The translations under genes were made by a program, and so were the position numbers. A model generated the notes under the pieces. The model did no database searches and was not told the DNA's origin. It saw only the letters and a list, made by a program, of their open reading frames with translations. DNA of 64,000 bases from Lampris incognitus (taxonomy: Eukaryota; Chordata; Actinopteri; Lampriformes; Lampridae), in NCBI RefSeq assembly GCF_029633865.1, contig NW_026611076.1, positions 2,691,001-2,755,000 on the forward strand. The letters run 5' to 3'. Shown in pieces: positions 1-13,754 of this stretch (position 1 is the first letter of the stretch; each line of letters opens with the position of its first letter).

Positions 1-1500
1 TAAACTAGTCTTTGCTGCGTGGTGATGAGTTGGAGTAAACTGGTCTCTGCTGTGTGGTGCAATGGAGTAAACTGGTCTCTATTGAGTGGTGGTGACATAG
101 CTTAATCTGGTCTCTGTTGAGTGGTGATGAGATGTATTAAACTGGTCTCTGCTGACTGGTGGTGAGATGGAGTAACCAGGTCTCTGTTGAGTGGTGATGA
201 GATGGAGGAAACTGGTCTCTGTTGAGTGGTAGTGCGATGGAGTAAATTGGTCTCTATTGAGTGGTGGTGAGATGGAGTAAACTGGTCTCTGCTGACTGGT
301 GGTGAGATGTAGCAAATTAATCTCTGCTGTGTGGTGGTGAGATGGAGTAAACTGATCTCTGCCAAATGGTGGTAAGATGGAGTAAACTGGTCTCTGCTGT
401 GTGGTGGTGAAATGGAGGAAACTGGTCTCTGCTGACTGGTGGTGAGATGGACTGAATTGGTCTCTGTTGACTGGTGGTGAGATGGAGTAAACTGGTCTCT
501 GCTGAATGGTGGTGAGATGGAATAAACTGGTCTGTGTTGAGTTGTGGTGAGATGAAGTAAACTGGTCTTTAATTGGTGGTGGTAAGACGGGGTAAACTGG
601 TCTCTTTTGAGTGGTAGTGAGATGGACTAAAATGTTCACTGTTGACCTGTTGTTCAATGGAGTAAACTGGTCTCTGTTGAGCAGTGATGAAATGGAGTAA
701 ACTGGTGTCTGTTGAGTGGTGATGAGATGGAGTAAAGTTGTCTGTGTTGAGTGGTGATGAGATGGAGTAAACTTGTCTCTTTTGAGTGGTGGTGAGATAG
801 AGTAAACTAGTCTTTGCTGCGTGGTGATGAGTTGGAGTAAACTGGTCTCCGCTGTGTGGAGAGATGGAGTAAACTGGTCTCTATTGAGTGGTGGTGACAT
901 ATCTTAATCTGGTCTCTGTTGAGTGGTGATGAGATGTATTAAACTGGTCTCTGCTGACTGGTGGTGAGATGGAGTAACCAGGTCTCTGTTGAGTGGTGAT
1001 GAGATGGAGGAAACTGGTCTCTGTTGAGTGGTAGTGCGATGGAGTAAATTGGTCTCTGCCAAATGGTGGTGAGATGGAGTAAACTGTTCTCTGCTGTGTG
1101 GTGGTGAAATGGAGTAAACTGGTCTCTGCTGACTGGTGGTGAGATGGACTGAACTGGTCTCTGTTGACTGGTGGTGAGACGGAGTAAACTGGTCTTTGCC
1201 TGGTGGTGGTAAGACGGGGTAAACTGGTCTCTTTTGAGTGGTAGTGAGATGGAGTAAAATGTTCACTGTTGACTGGTTGTTCAATGGAGTAAACAGGTCT
1301 CTGTTGAGCAGTGATGAGATGGAGTAAACTGGTGTCTGTTGAGTGGTGATGAGATGGAGTAAAGTTGTCTGTGTTGAGTGGTGATGAGATGGGGTAAACT
1401 TGTCTCTTTTGAGTGGTGGTGAGATAGAGTAAACTAGTCTTTGCTGAGTGGTGGTGAGATGGAGTAAACTGGTCTCTGCTGTGTGGTAGTGACATAAAGT
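1..1500. repeat. Left-edge duplicated block inside the satellite
   Basis: The segment starting near 81 (a variant unit with GTGGTGACATAGCTTAATC) recurs from about 883 with few changes over at least 100 bp. Another marker, with AAAATGTTCACTGTTGAC, appears near 630 and near 1256. The offset drops from about 800 to about 620 bp, so the two copies differ by internal loss or gain of several units. This is an older, less homogeneous duplication than those farther right. Confidence 0.7.
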
Positions 1501-1529
1501 AAAGTGGTCTCTGCTGTGTGGTGGTGAGA

Positions 1530-2880
1530 TGGAGTAAACTAGACCCCTCTGTGTGGTAGCAAGATGGAGTAAACTGGTCTGCTATGTGTTGGTGAGATGG
1601 AGGAAACTGGTCTCTGTTGAGTGGTAGTGCGATGGAGTAAATTGGTCTCTATTGAGTGGTGGTGAGATGGAGTAAACTGGTCTCTGCTGACTGGTGGTGA
1701 GATGGAGTACACTGCACTGTGGAGCTGGTGAGATGGCATAAACTGTTCTCTGCTGTGCGATGGAGGAAACTGGTGTCTGTTGAGTGGGGGTGAGATAGCT
1801 TAAACTGGTCTCTGTTGAGTGGTGACGAGATGTGTAAAACTGGTCTCTGCTGACTGGTGGTGAGATGGAGTAACCTGGTCTCTGTTGAGTCGTGGTGAGA
1901 TGGAGTAAACTGGTGTCTGCTAAGTGGTGGTAAGATGGAGTTAACTGAACTCTGCCATGTGGTGGTGAGATGTAGTAAACTGGTATCTGTTGACTGGTGG
2001 TGGGATGGAGTAAACTGGTCTCTGCTGTGTGGTTGTGAGATGGAGTAAACTGATCTCTGCTAGTGGTGACTAAATGTGTAAAACTTTTCTCTGCTGACTG
2101 GTGGTGAGATGGAGTAAACTGGTCTCTGTTGAGTCGTGGTGAGATGGAGTAAACTGGTCTCTGCTAAGTGGTGGTAAGATGGAGTTGACTGAACTCTGCC
2201 AAGTGGTGGTGAGATGTAGTAAACTGGTATCTGCTGACTGGTGGTGGGATGGAGTAAACTGGTGTCTGCTGTGTGGTTGTGAGATGAGTAAACTGATCTC
2301 TGCTAGTGGTGGTGAGATGGAGTAAACTGGTCGCTGCCAAGTGGTGGTGAGATGGATTTAACTGGTTTCTGCAGACTACCGGTGAGACGGAGTAAACTGG
2401 TCTTTGCCTGGTAGTGGTAAGATGGGGTAAACTGGTCTCTTTTGAGTGGTAGTGAGATGGAGTAAAATGTTCACTGTTGACTGGTTGTTCAATGGAGTAA
2501 ACTGGTTTCTGTTGAGCAGTGATGAGATGGAGTAAACTGGTGTCTGTTGAGTGGTGGTGAGATAGAGTGAACTAGTCTTTGCTGAGTGGTGGTGAGATGG
2601 AGTAAACTGGTCTCTGCTGTGTGGTAGTGAGATAAAGAAAACTGGTCTCTGCTGTGTGGTGGTGAGATGGAGTAAACTAGACCCCTCTGTGTGGTAGCAA
2701 GATGGAGTAAACTGGTCTGCTATGTGTTGGTGAGATGGAGGAAACTGGTCTCTGTTGAGTGGTAGTGTGATGGAGTAAATTAGTCTCTATTGAGTGGTGG
2801 TGAGATGGAGTAAACTGGTCTCTGAAGACTGGTGGTGAGATGGAGTACACTGCACTGTGGAGCTGGTGAGATGGCATAAA
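1530..2880. repeat. About 1.14-kb spaced repeated segment in the satellite
   Basis: An unusual run of variant units, marked by AAACTAGACCCCTCTGTGTG, occurs near 1536 and again near 2673. In both places it is followed by the same GTCTGCTATGTGTTGG variant and a shortened GCACTGTGGAGCTGG unit. The spacing is about 1.14 kb. The same marker with a small change recurs in each copy of the 3,617-bp repeat (near 8380, 11990, 15610 and 19540). Confidence 0.7.
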
Positions 2881-5800
2881 CTGTTCTCTGCTGTGCGATG
2901 GAGGAAACTGGTGTCTGTTGAGTGCTGATGAGATTGCATAAACTGGCGTCTTTTGAGTGGTGGTAAGATGGAGTGAACTGGTCTCTGTTGAATGGTGGTG
3001 CAATGGAGTAAACTGGTCTCTGCTGAGTGGTGGTGCGATGGAGGAAACTGGTCTCTGCCAAGTGGTGGTGAGATGGAGTAAACCAATTTTTGCTGCGTGG
3101 TGGTGAAGTGGAGTAAACTGGTCTCAGCTGTGTGGTAGTGAGATTGAGTAAACTGGTCTCTGTTGAGTGGTGGTGAGACGGAGTAAACTGGTCTCTATTG
3201 AGTGGGGGTGAGATAGCTTAAACTGGTCTCTGTTGAGTGGTGATGAGAAGGAGTAAACTGGTCGCTGCCAAGTGGTGGTGAGATGGATTTAACGAGTTTC
3301 TGCAGACTACTGGTGAGACGGAGTAAACTGGTCTTTGCCTGGTGGTGGTAAGATGGGGTAAACTGGTCTCTTTTGAGTGGTAATGAGATGAAGTAAAATG
3401 TTCACTGTTGACTGGTTGTGCAATAGAGTAAACTGGTCTCTGTTGAATGGTGGTGCGATGGATTACACTGGTCTCTGTTGAGCGGTGATGAGATGGAGTA
3501 AACTGGTGTCTGTTGAGTGGTGATGAGATGGAGGAAACTGGTCTCTGTTGAGTGGTAGTGCGATGGAGTAAATTGGTCTCTATTGAGTGGTGGTGAGATG
3601 GAGTAAACTGGTCTCTGCTGACTGGGGGTGAGATGGAGTAAACTGCACTGTGGAGGTGGTGAGATGGCATAAACTGTTCTCTGCTGTGTGGTTGTGCGAT
3701 TGAGGGAACTGGTCTCTGTTGAGTGCTGATGAGATTGCGTAAACTTGCCTCTTTTGAGTGGTGGTAAGATGGAGTGATCAGGTCTCTGTTGAATGGTGGT
3801 GCAATGGAGTAAACTGGTCTCTACTGAGTGGTGGTGCTATTGAGTAAACTGGTCTCTGCCAAGTTGTGGTGAGATGGTCTCTGCTGTGTGGTGGTGAGAT
3901 GGACTAAACTGGTCTCTGCTGTGTGGTAGTGAGATTGAGTAAATTGGTCTCTGTTGAGTGGTGGTGAGACGGAGTAAACTGGTCTCTATTGATTGGCGGT
4001 GAGATAGCTTAAACTGGTCTCTGTTGAGTGGTGACGAGATGTGTAAAACTGGCCTCTGCTGACTGGTGGTGAGATGGAGTAACATGGTCTCTGTTGAGTC
4101 GTGGTGAGATGGAGTAAACTGGTGTCTGCTAAGTGGTGGTAAGATGGAGTTAACTGAACTCTGCCAAGTGGTGGTGAGATGTAGTAAACTGGTATCTGCT
4201 GACTGGTGGTGGGATGGAGTAAACTGGTCTCTGCTGTATGGTTGTGAGATGGAGTAAACTGATCTCTGCTAGTGGTGGTGAGATGGAGAAACTGGTCGCT
4301 GCCAAGTGGTGATGAGATAGATTTAACTGGTTTCTGCAGACTACCGGTGTGACGGAGTAAACTGGTCTTTGCCTGGTAGTGGTAAGATGGGGAAACTGGT
4401 CTCTTTTGAGTGGTAGTGAGATGGAGTAAAATGTTAACTGTTGACTGGTTGTGCAATGGAGTAAACTGGTCTCTGTTGAATGGTGGTGCGATGGATTACA
4501 CTGGTCTCTGTTGAGCGGTGATGAGATGGAGTAAACTGATGTCTGTTGAGTGGTGATGAGATGGAGTAAACTTGTCTCTGTTGAGTGGTGATGAGATGGA
4601 GGAAACTGGTCTCTGTTGAGTGGTACTGCGATGGAGTAAATTGGTCTCTATTGAGTGGTGGTGAGATGGAGTAAACTGTTCTCTGCTGACTGGTGGTGAG
4701 ATGGAGTAAACTGCACTGTGGAGGTGGTGAGATGGCATAAACTGTTCTCTGCTGTGTGGTTGTGCGATGGAGGGAACTGGTCTCTGCTGACTGGCGGTGC
4801 GATGGAGTAAACTGTACTGTGGAGGTGGTGAGATGGCATAAACTGTTCTCTGTTGTGTGGTTGTGCGATGGAGGAAACAGGTCTCTGTTGAATGGAAGTG
4901 CGATGGAGTAAATTGGTCTCTGTTGAGTGGTGCTGAGATTGCTTAAACTGGCCTGTTTTGAGTCGTGGTAAGATGGAGTGAACTGGTCTCTGTTAAATGG
5001 TGGTGCAATGGAGTAAACTGGTCTCTATTGAGTGGTGGTGCGGTGGAGTAAACTGGTCTCTGCCAAGTGTTGGTGAGATGGAGTAAACCAATCTTTGCTG
5101 CGTGGTGATGACGTGGAGTAAACTGGTCTCTGCTGTGTGGTGGTGACGTGGAGTAAACTGGTCTCTGTTGAGTGGTGATGAGATGTATTAAACTGGTCTC
5201 TGCTGACTGCTGGTGAGATGGAGTAACCAGGTCTCTGTTGAGTCATGGTGAGATGTAGTAAACTGGTATCTGCTGACTAGTGGTGAGATAGAGTAACCAG
5301 GTCTCTGTTGAGTGGTAGTGAGATGGAGTAAACTGGTCTCTGCTGACTGGTGGTAAAATGGAGTAAACTGGACTCTGCCAAGTGGTGGTGAGATGTAGTA
5401 AACTGGTATCTGCTAACTGTTGGTGAGATGTAGTGAACTGGTCTCTGCTGTGTGGTGGTGAGATGGAGTAAACTGGTTGCTGCCGAGTTGTGGTGAGATG
5501 GATTTAACTGGTCTCTGCAGACTAGTGGTCAGATGGAGTAAACTCGTCTTTGCTAGGTAGTGGTGAGATGGGGTAAACTGGTGTCTGTTTAGAGGTTGTG
5601 AGATGGAGAGAACTTGTCTATGTTGAATGGTGGTGCAATGGAGTAAACTGGTCTCCATTGAGTGGTGGTGAGGTGGAGTAAACTGGTATCTGCCAAGTGG
5701 TGGTGAGACGGAGTAAACTAGTCTTTGCTGTGTGGTGGTGAGTTGGAGTAAACTGGTCTCTACTGTGTGGTGGTGAGATAAATTAAACTGTACTCTGCTG

Positions 5801-6520
5801 TGTGATGGTGAGATTGAGTAAACTTTTCTCTGCTGTGTGGTGGATAGATGGAATAAACTGGTCTCTGTTGAGTGGTGGTGAGATGGAGTAAACTGGCGTC
5901 TCTTTTTTGGTGATGAGATGGCTTTAACTGGTCTTTGCTAAGTGGTGATGAGATGGAGTAAGATGTTCTCTGTTGACTGGTGCTGAGATGGAGTACACTG
6001 CTCTGTTGAGTGTCGGTGAGATGGCGTAAATTGGTCTCTGTTGGTGGTGGTGTGATAGAGTAGACTGGGTCTCTTGAGTGGTGGTGCGATGGAGTAAATG
6101 GTCTCTGCTGTGTGGTGCTGAGATGGAGTAAACTGGTATCTGCTGGCTGATGGTGAGATGGAGTAACCTATTCTCTGTTGAGTCGTGGTGAGATGGATTA
6201 AACTGGTCTCTCCTGTGTGGTAGTGAGATTGAGTAAACTGGTCTTTGTTGAGTGGTGGTGAGACAGAGTAAACTGGTCTCTATGGAGTGGTGGTGACATA
6301 GCTTAATCTGGTCTCTGTTGAGTGGTGATGAGATGTATTAAACTGGTCTCTGCTGACTGCTGGTGAGATGGAGTAACCAGGTGTCTGTTGAGTCATGGTG
6401 AGATGGAGTAAACTGGTCTCTGCTAAGTGGTGGAAAGATGGATTAACCTGGTCTCTGTTGAGTCCCGGTGAGATGGAGTAAACTGGTCTTTGCTGACTGG
6501 TGGTGAGATGGAGTAAACTT

Positions 6521-9500
6521 GTCTCTGTTGAGTGGTGGTGCGATAGAGTTAACTGATCCCTGTTGAGTGGTGGCGAGATGGAGTAAACTGATCTCTTCTG
6601 AGTGGTGGTGAGATTGGGTAAACTAGTCTTTGCTGAGTGGTGAGATGGAGTAAGCTGGTCTCTGTTGAGTGGTAGTGAGATGGAGTAAACTGGTCTCTAT
6701 TGAGTGGTGGTGAGATAGCTTAAACTGGTGGCTGTTGAGATTGTGATGAGATGTATTAAACTGGTCTCTGCTGACTGGTGGTGAGATGGAGTAACCTGGT
6801 CTCTGTTGAGTCATGGTGAGATGGAGTAAACTGGTATCTTCTGAGTGGTGGTAAGATGGAGTAACCTGTTCTCTGCTAAGTTGTGGTGAGATGGAGTAAA
6901 CTAGTCTTTGCTGCGTGGTGATGAGTTGGAGTAAACTGGTCTCCGCTGTGTGGTGAGATGGAGTAAACTGGTCTCTATTGAGTGGTGGTGACATAGCTTA
7001 ATCCTTCTCTGTTGAGTGGTGATGAGATGTATTAACTGGTCTCTGCTGACAGGTGGTGAGATGGAGTAACCAGGTCTCTGCTAAGCGGTGATAAGATGGA
7101 GTAAAGTGGTCTCTGTTGAGTCGTAGTGAGATGGAGTAAACTGGTCTCTGCTGAGTGGTGGTAAGATGGAGTAAAGTGGACTCTGCCAAGTCGTGGTGAG
7201 ATGTAGTAAACTGGTATCTGCTGACTGGTGGTGAGATAGAGTAACCAGGTCTCTGTTGAGTCGTGGTGAGATGGAGTAAACTGGTCTCTGCTGACTGGTG
7301 TTAAGATGGAGTAACCTGGTCTCTGTTGAGTCATGGTGAGATGGAGTAAACTGGTCTATGCTGAGTGGTGGTAAGATGGAGTAACCAGGTCTCTTTTGAG
7401 TTGTCATGCAATTGAGTAAACTGGTGTCTGTTGGGTGGTGGTGCGATGGAGTAAACTGGTCTCTGTTGAGTGGTCATGAGATGGAGTAAACTATTTCTGT
7501 TAATTGGTGGTAGGATGGAGTAAACTGTTCTTTGTTGAGTAGTGGTTTGATGGAGTAAATTGGTCTCTGCTGTTTCTTGGTGAGCTGGATTAAACTGGTC
7601 TCTGCTGTGTGGTGGTTCGATGGAGTAAACTGATCTCTGCTCTGTCTCTGCTGTTTCTTGGTGAGCTGGATTAAACTGGTCTCTGCTGTGTGGTGGTTCG
7701 ATGGAGTAAACTGATCTCTGCTGTGTGGTGGTTCGATGGAGTAAACTAGTCTTTGCTGAGTGTTGGTGAGATGGAGTATGCTGTTCTCTGTTTAGTGGTG
7801 GTGAGATGGCGTAAACTGGTCTCTTTTGAGTGGTGGTGCGATAGTGTAAACTGCTCTGTGATGATTGGTGGTGCGATGGAGTAAACTGGTCTCTGCTGTG
7901 TGGTTGTGAGATGGAGTAAACTGATCTCTGCTAGTGGTGGTGAGATGTAGTAAACTGGTCGCTGCCAAGTGGTGGTGAGATGGATTTAACTGGTTTCTGC
8001 AGACTACCGGTGAGACGGAGTAAACTGGTCTTTGCCTGGTGGTGGTAAGATGGGGTAAACTGGTCTCTTTTGAGTGTTAGTGAGATGGAGTAAAATGTTC
8101 ACTGTTGACTGGTTGTTCAATGGAGTAAACTGGTTTCTGTTGAGCAGTGATGAGATGGAGTAAACTGGTGTCTGTTGAGTGGTGATGAGATGGAGTAAGC
8201 TTTTCTGTGTTGAGTGGTGATGAGATGGAGTAAACTTGTCTCTGTTGAGTGGTGGTGAGATAGAGTAAACTAGTCTTTGCTGAGTGGTGGTGGGATGGAG
8301 TAAACTGGTCTCTGCTGTGTGGTAGTGAGATAAAGTAAACTGGTCTCTGCTGTGCGGTGGTGAGATGGAGTAAACTAGACCCTTTTGTGTGGTAGCAAGA
8401 TGGAGTAAACTGGTCTGCTATGTGTTGGTGAGATGGTGTAAACTGGTCTTTGTTGAGTGGTGATGAGATGGATTAAACTTGTCTCTGTTGAGTGGTGATG
8501 AGATGGAGGAAACTGGTCTCTGTTGAGTGGTAGTGCGATGGAGTAAATTGGTCTCTATTGAGTGGTGGTGAGATTGAGTAAACTGGTCTCTGCTGACTGG
8601 TGGTGAGATGGAGTAAACTGCGCTGTGGAGGTGGTGAGATGGCATAAACTGTTCTCTGCTGTGTGGTTGTGCGATGGAGGAAACTGGTGTCTGTTGAGTG
8701 CTGATGAGATTGCATAAACTGGCGTCTTTTGAGTGGTGGTAAGATGGAGTGAACTGGTCTCTGTTGAATGGTGGTGCAATGGAGTAAACTGGTCTCTGCT
8801 GAGTGGTGGTGTGATGGAGTACACTGGTCTCTGCCAAGTGGTGGTGAGATGGATTAAACCAATTTTTGCTGCGTGGTGGTGAAGTGGAGTAAACTGGTCT
8901 CAGCAGTGTGGTGGTGAGACGGATTACACTGGTCTCTGCTGAGTGGTGGTAAGATGGAGTGAACTGGTCTCTGTTGAATGGTTGTGCAATGGAGTAACCT
9001 GGTCTCTATTGAGTGGTGGTGCGATTGAGTAAACTGGTCTCTGCCAAGTTGTGGTTAGATGCTCTCTGCTGTGTGGTGGTGAGATGGAATAAACTGGTCT
9101 CTGCTGTGTGGTAGTGAGATTGAGTAAACTGGTCTCTGTTGAGTGGTGCTGAGACGGAGTAAACTGGTCTCTATTGAGTGTTGGTGAGATAGCTTAAACT
9201 GGTCTCTGTTGAGTGGTGACTAAATGTGTAAAACTTTTCTCTGCTGACTGGTGGTGAGATGGAGTAACCTGGTCTCTGTTGAGTCGTGGTGAGATGGAGT
9301 AAACTGGTCTCTGCTAAGTGGTGGTAAGATGGAGTTAACTGAACTCTGCCAAGTGGTGGTGAGATGTAGTAAACTGGTATCTGCTGACTGGTGGTGGGAT
9401 GGAGTAAACTGGTCTCTGCTGTGTGGTTGTGAGATGGAGTAAACTGATCTCTGCTAGTGGTGGTGAGATGGAGTAAACTGGTCGCTGCCAAGTGGTGGTG

Positions 9501-10137
9501 AGATGGATTTAACTGGTTTCTGCAGACTACCGGTGAGACGGAGTAAACTGGTCTTTGCCTGGTAGTGGTAAGATGGGGTAAACTGGTCTCTTTTGAGTGG
9601 TAGTGAGATGGAGTAAAATGTTCACTGTTGACTGGTTGTGCAATGGAGTAAACTGGTCTCTGTTGAATGGTGTAGCGATGGATTACTCTGGTCTCTGTTG
9701 AGCGGTGATGAGATGGAGTAAACTGATGTCTGTTGAGTGGTGATGAGATGCAGTAAACTTGTCTCTGCTGAGTGGTGATGAGATGGAGGAAACTGGTCTC
9801 TATTGAGTGGTACTGCGATGGAGTAAATTGGTCTCTATTGAGTGGTGGTGAGATGGAGTAAACTGGTCTCTGCTGACTGGTGGTGAGATGGAGTAAACTG
9901 CACTGTGGAGGTGGTGAGATGGCATAAACTGTTCTCTGCTGTGTGGTTGTGCGATGGAGGAAACTGGTCTCTGTTGAGCGTTAGTGAGATGGAGTAAACT
10001 GGTCTCTGCTGACTGGTGGTGAGATGGAGTAAACTGCACTGTGGAGGTGGTGAGATGGCATAAACTGTTCTCTGTTGTGTGGTTGTGCGATGGAGGAAAC
10101 TGGTCTCTGTTGAATGGGAGTGCGATGGAGTAAAATG
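6521..10137. repeat. 3,617-bp higher-order repeat, copy 1
   Basis: This is the first full copy of a block of about 103 satellite units that repeats in tandem at exactly 3,617 bp. Distinctive variant units at 6623-6994, 7563-7740 and 9800-10039 all recur at +3,617, +7,234 and +10,851. Copies differ by only scattered substitutions; for example, near 7108 this copy has an AAAG where the others have an AACC. The left boundary near 6521 is where similarity to copy 2 fades. Confidence 0.93.
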
Positions 10138-13100
10138 GTCTCTGTTGAGTGGTGGTGCGATAGAGTTAACTGATCCCTGTTGAGTGGTGGCGAGATGGAG
10201 TAAACTGATCTCTTCTGAGTGGTGGTGAGATTGGGTAAACTAGTCTTTGCTGAGTGGTGAGATGGAGTAAGCTGGTCTCTGTTGAGTGGTAGTGAGATGG
10301 AGTAAACTGGTCTCTATTGAGTGGTGGTGAGATAGCTTAAACTGGTGGCTGTTGAGATTGTGATGAGATGTATTAAACTGGTCTCTGCTGACTGGTGGTG
10401 AGATGGAGTAACCTGGTCTCTGTTGAGTCATGGTGAGATGGAGTAAACTGGTATCTTCTGAGTGGTGGTAAGATGGAGTAACCTGTTCTCTGCTAAGTTG
10501 TGGTGAGATGGAGTAAACTAGTCTTTGCTGCGTGGTGATGAGTTGGAGTAAACTGGTCTCCGCTGTGTGGTGAGATGGAGTAAACTGGTCTCTATTGAGT
10601 GGTGGTGACATAGCTTAATCCTTCTCTGTTGAGTGGTGATGAGATGTATTAACTGGTCTCTGCTGACAGGTGGTGAGATGGAGTAACCAGGTCTCTGCTA
10701 AGCGGTGATAAGATGGAGTAACCTGGTCTCTGTTGAGTCGTAGTGAGATGGAGTAAACTGGTCTCTGCTGAGTGGTGGTAAGATGGAGTAAAGTGGACTC
10801 TGCCAAGTCGTGGTGAGATGTAGTAAACTGGTATCTGCTGACTGGTGGTGAGATAGAGTAACCAGGTCTCTGTTGAGTCGTGGTGAGATGGAGTAAACTG
10901 GTCTCTGCTGACTGGTGTTAAGATGGAGTAACCTGGTCTCTGTTGAGTCATGGTGAGATGGAGTAAACTGGTCTATGCTGAGTGGTGGTAAGATGGAGTA
11001 ACCAGGTCTCTTTTGAGTTGTCATGCAATTGAGTAAACTGGTGTCTGTTGGGTGGTGGTGCGATGGAGTAAACTGGTCTCTGTTGAGTGGTCATGAGATG
11101 GAGTAAACTATTTCTGTTAATTGGTGGTAGGATGGAGTAAACTGTTCTTTGTTGAGTAGTGGTTTGATGGAGTAAATTGGTCTCTGCTGTTTCTTGGTGA
11201 GCTGGATTAAACTGGTCTCTGCTGTGTGGTGGTTCGATGGAGTAAACTGATCTCTGCTCTGTCTCTGCTGTTTCTTGGTGAGCTGGATTAAACTGGTCTC
11301 TGCTGTGTGGTGGTTCGATGGAGTAAACTGATCTCTGCTGTGTGGTGGTTCGATGGAGTAAACTAGTCTTTGCTGAGTGTTGGTGAGATGGAGTATGCTG
11401 TTCTCTGTTTAGTGGTGGTGAGATGGCGTAAACTGGTCTCTTTTGAGTGGTGGTGCGATAGTGTAAACTGCTCTGTGATGATTGGTGGTGCGATGGAGTA
11501 AACTGGTCTCTGCTGTGTGGTTGTGAGATGGAGTAAACTGATCTCTGCTAGTGGTGGTGAGATGGAGTAAACTGGTCGCTGCCAAGTGGTGGTGAGATGG
11601 ATTTAACTGGTTTCTGCAGACTACCGGTGAGACGGAGTAAACTGGTCTTTGCCTGGTGGTGGTAAGATGGGGTAAACTGGTCTCTTTTGAGTGTTAGTGA
11701 GATGGAGTAAAATGTTCACTGTTGACTGGTTGTTCAATGGAGTAAACTGGTTTCTGTTGAGCAGTGATGAGATGGAGTAAACTGGTGTCTGTTGAGTGGT
11801 GATGAGATGGAGTAAGCTTTTCTGTGTTGAGTGGTGATGAGATGGAGTAAACTTGTCTCTGTTGAGTGGTGGTGAGATAGAGTAAACTAGTCTTTGCTGA
11901 GTGGTGGTGGGATGGAGTAAACTGGTCTCTGCTGTGTGGTAGTGAGATAAAGTAAACTGGTCTCTGCTGTGCGGTGGTGAGATGGAGTAAACTAGACCCT
12001 TTTGTGTGGTAGCAAGATGGAGTAAACTGGTCTGCTATGTGTTGGTGAGATGGTGTAAACTGGTCTTTGTTGAGTGGTGATGAGATGGATTAAACTTGTC
12101 TCTGTTGAGTGGTGATGAGATGGAGGAAACTGGTCTCTGTTGAGTGGTAGTGCGATGGAGTAAATTGGTCTCTATTGAGTGGTGGTGAGATTGAGTAAAC
12201 TGGTCTCTGCTGACTGGTGGTGAGATGGAGTAAACTGCGCTGTGGAGGTGGTGAGATGGCATAAACTGTTCTCTGCTGTGTGGTTGTGCGATGGAGGAAA
12301 CTGGTGTCTGTTGAGTGCTGATGAGATTGCATAAACTGGCGTCTTTTGAGTGGTGGTAAGATGGAGTGAACTGGTCTCTGTTGAATGGTGGTGCAATGGA
12401 GTAAACTGGTCTCTGCTGAGTGGTGGTGAGACGGATTACACTGGTCTCTGCTGAGTGGTGGTAAGATGGAGTGAACTGGTCTCTGTTGAATGGTGGTGCA
12501 ATGGAGTAAACTGGTCTCAGCTGTGTGGTGGTGAGACGGATTACACTGGTCTCTGCTGAGTGGTGGTAAGATGGAGTGAACTGGTCTCTGTTGAATGGTT
12601 GTGCAATGGAGTAACCTGGTCTCTATTGAGTGGTGGTGCGATTGAGTAAACTGGTCTCTGCCAAGTTGTGGTTAGATGCTCTCTGCTGTGTGGTGGTGAG
12701 ATGGAATAAACTGGTCTCTGCTGTGTGGTAGTGAGATTGAGTAAACTGGTCTCTGTTGAGTGGTGCTGAGACGGAGTAAACTGGTCTCTATTGAGTGTTG
12801 GTGAGATAGCTTAAACTGGTCTCTGTTGAGTGGTGACTAAATGTGTAAAACTTTTCTCTGCTGACTGGTGGTGAGATGGAGTAACCTGGTCTCTGTTGAG
12901 TCGTGGTGAGATGGAGTAAACTGGTCTCTGCTAAGTGGTGGTAAGATGGAGTTAACTGAACTCTGCCAAGTGGTGGTGAGATGTAGTAAACTGGTATCTG
13001 CTGACTGGTGGTGGGATGGAGTAAACTGGTCTCTGCTGTGTGGTTGTGAGATGGAGTAAACTGATCTCTGCTAGTGGTGGTGAGATGGAGTAAACTGGTC

Positions 13101-13754
13101 GCTGCCAAGTGGTGGTGAGATGGATTTAACTGGTTTCTGCAGACTACCGGTGAGACGGAGTAAACTGGTCTTTGCCTGGTAGTGGTAAGATGGGGTAAAC
13201 TGGTCTCTTTTGAGTGGTAGTGAGATGGAGTAAAATGTTCACTGTTGACTGGTTGTGCAATGGAGTAAACTGGTCTCTGTTGAATGGTGTAGCGATGGAT
13301 TACTCTGGTCTCTGTTGAGCGGTGATGAGATGGAGTAAACTGATGTCTGTTGAGTGGTGATGAGATGCAGTAAACTTGTCTCTGCTGAGTGGTGATGAGA
13401 TGGAGGAAACTGGTCTCTATTGAGTGGTACTGCGATGGAGTAAATTGGTCTCTATTGAGTGGTGGTGAGATGGAGTAAACTGGTCTCTGCTGACTGGTGG
13501 TGAGATGGAGTAAACTGCACTGTGGAGGTGGTGAGATGGCATAAACTGTTCTCTGCTGTGTGGTTGTGCGATGGAGGAAACTGGTCTCTGTTGAGCGTTA
13601 GTGAGATGGAGTAAACTGGTCTCTGCTGACTGGTGGTGAGATGGAGTAAACTGCACTGTGGAGGTGGTGAGATGGCATAAACTGTTCTCTGTTGTGTGGT
13701 TGTGCGATGGAGGAAACTGGTCTCTGTTGAATGGGAGTGCGATGGAGTAAAATG
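10138..13754. repeat. 3,617-bp higher-order repeat, copy 2
   Basis: This full-length copy is nearly identical to copies 1 and 3, except for a patch of about 70 bp at 12429-12501. There, two units are replaced by units matching those just downstream, without any change in total length. Confidence 0.93.
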
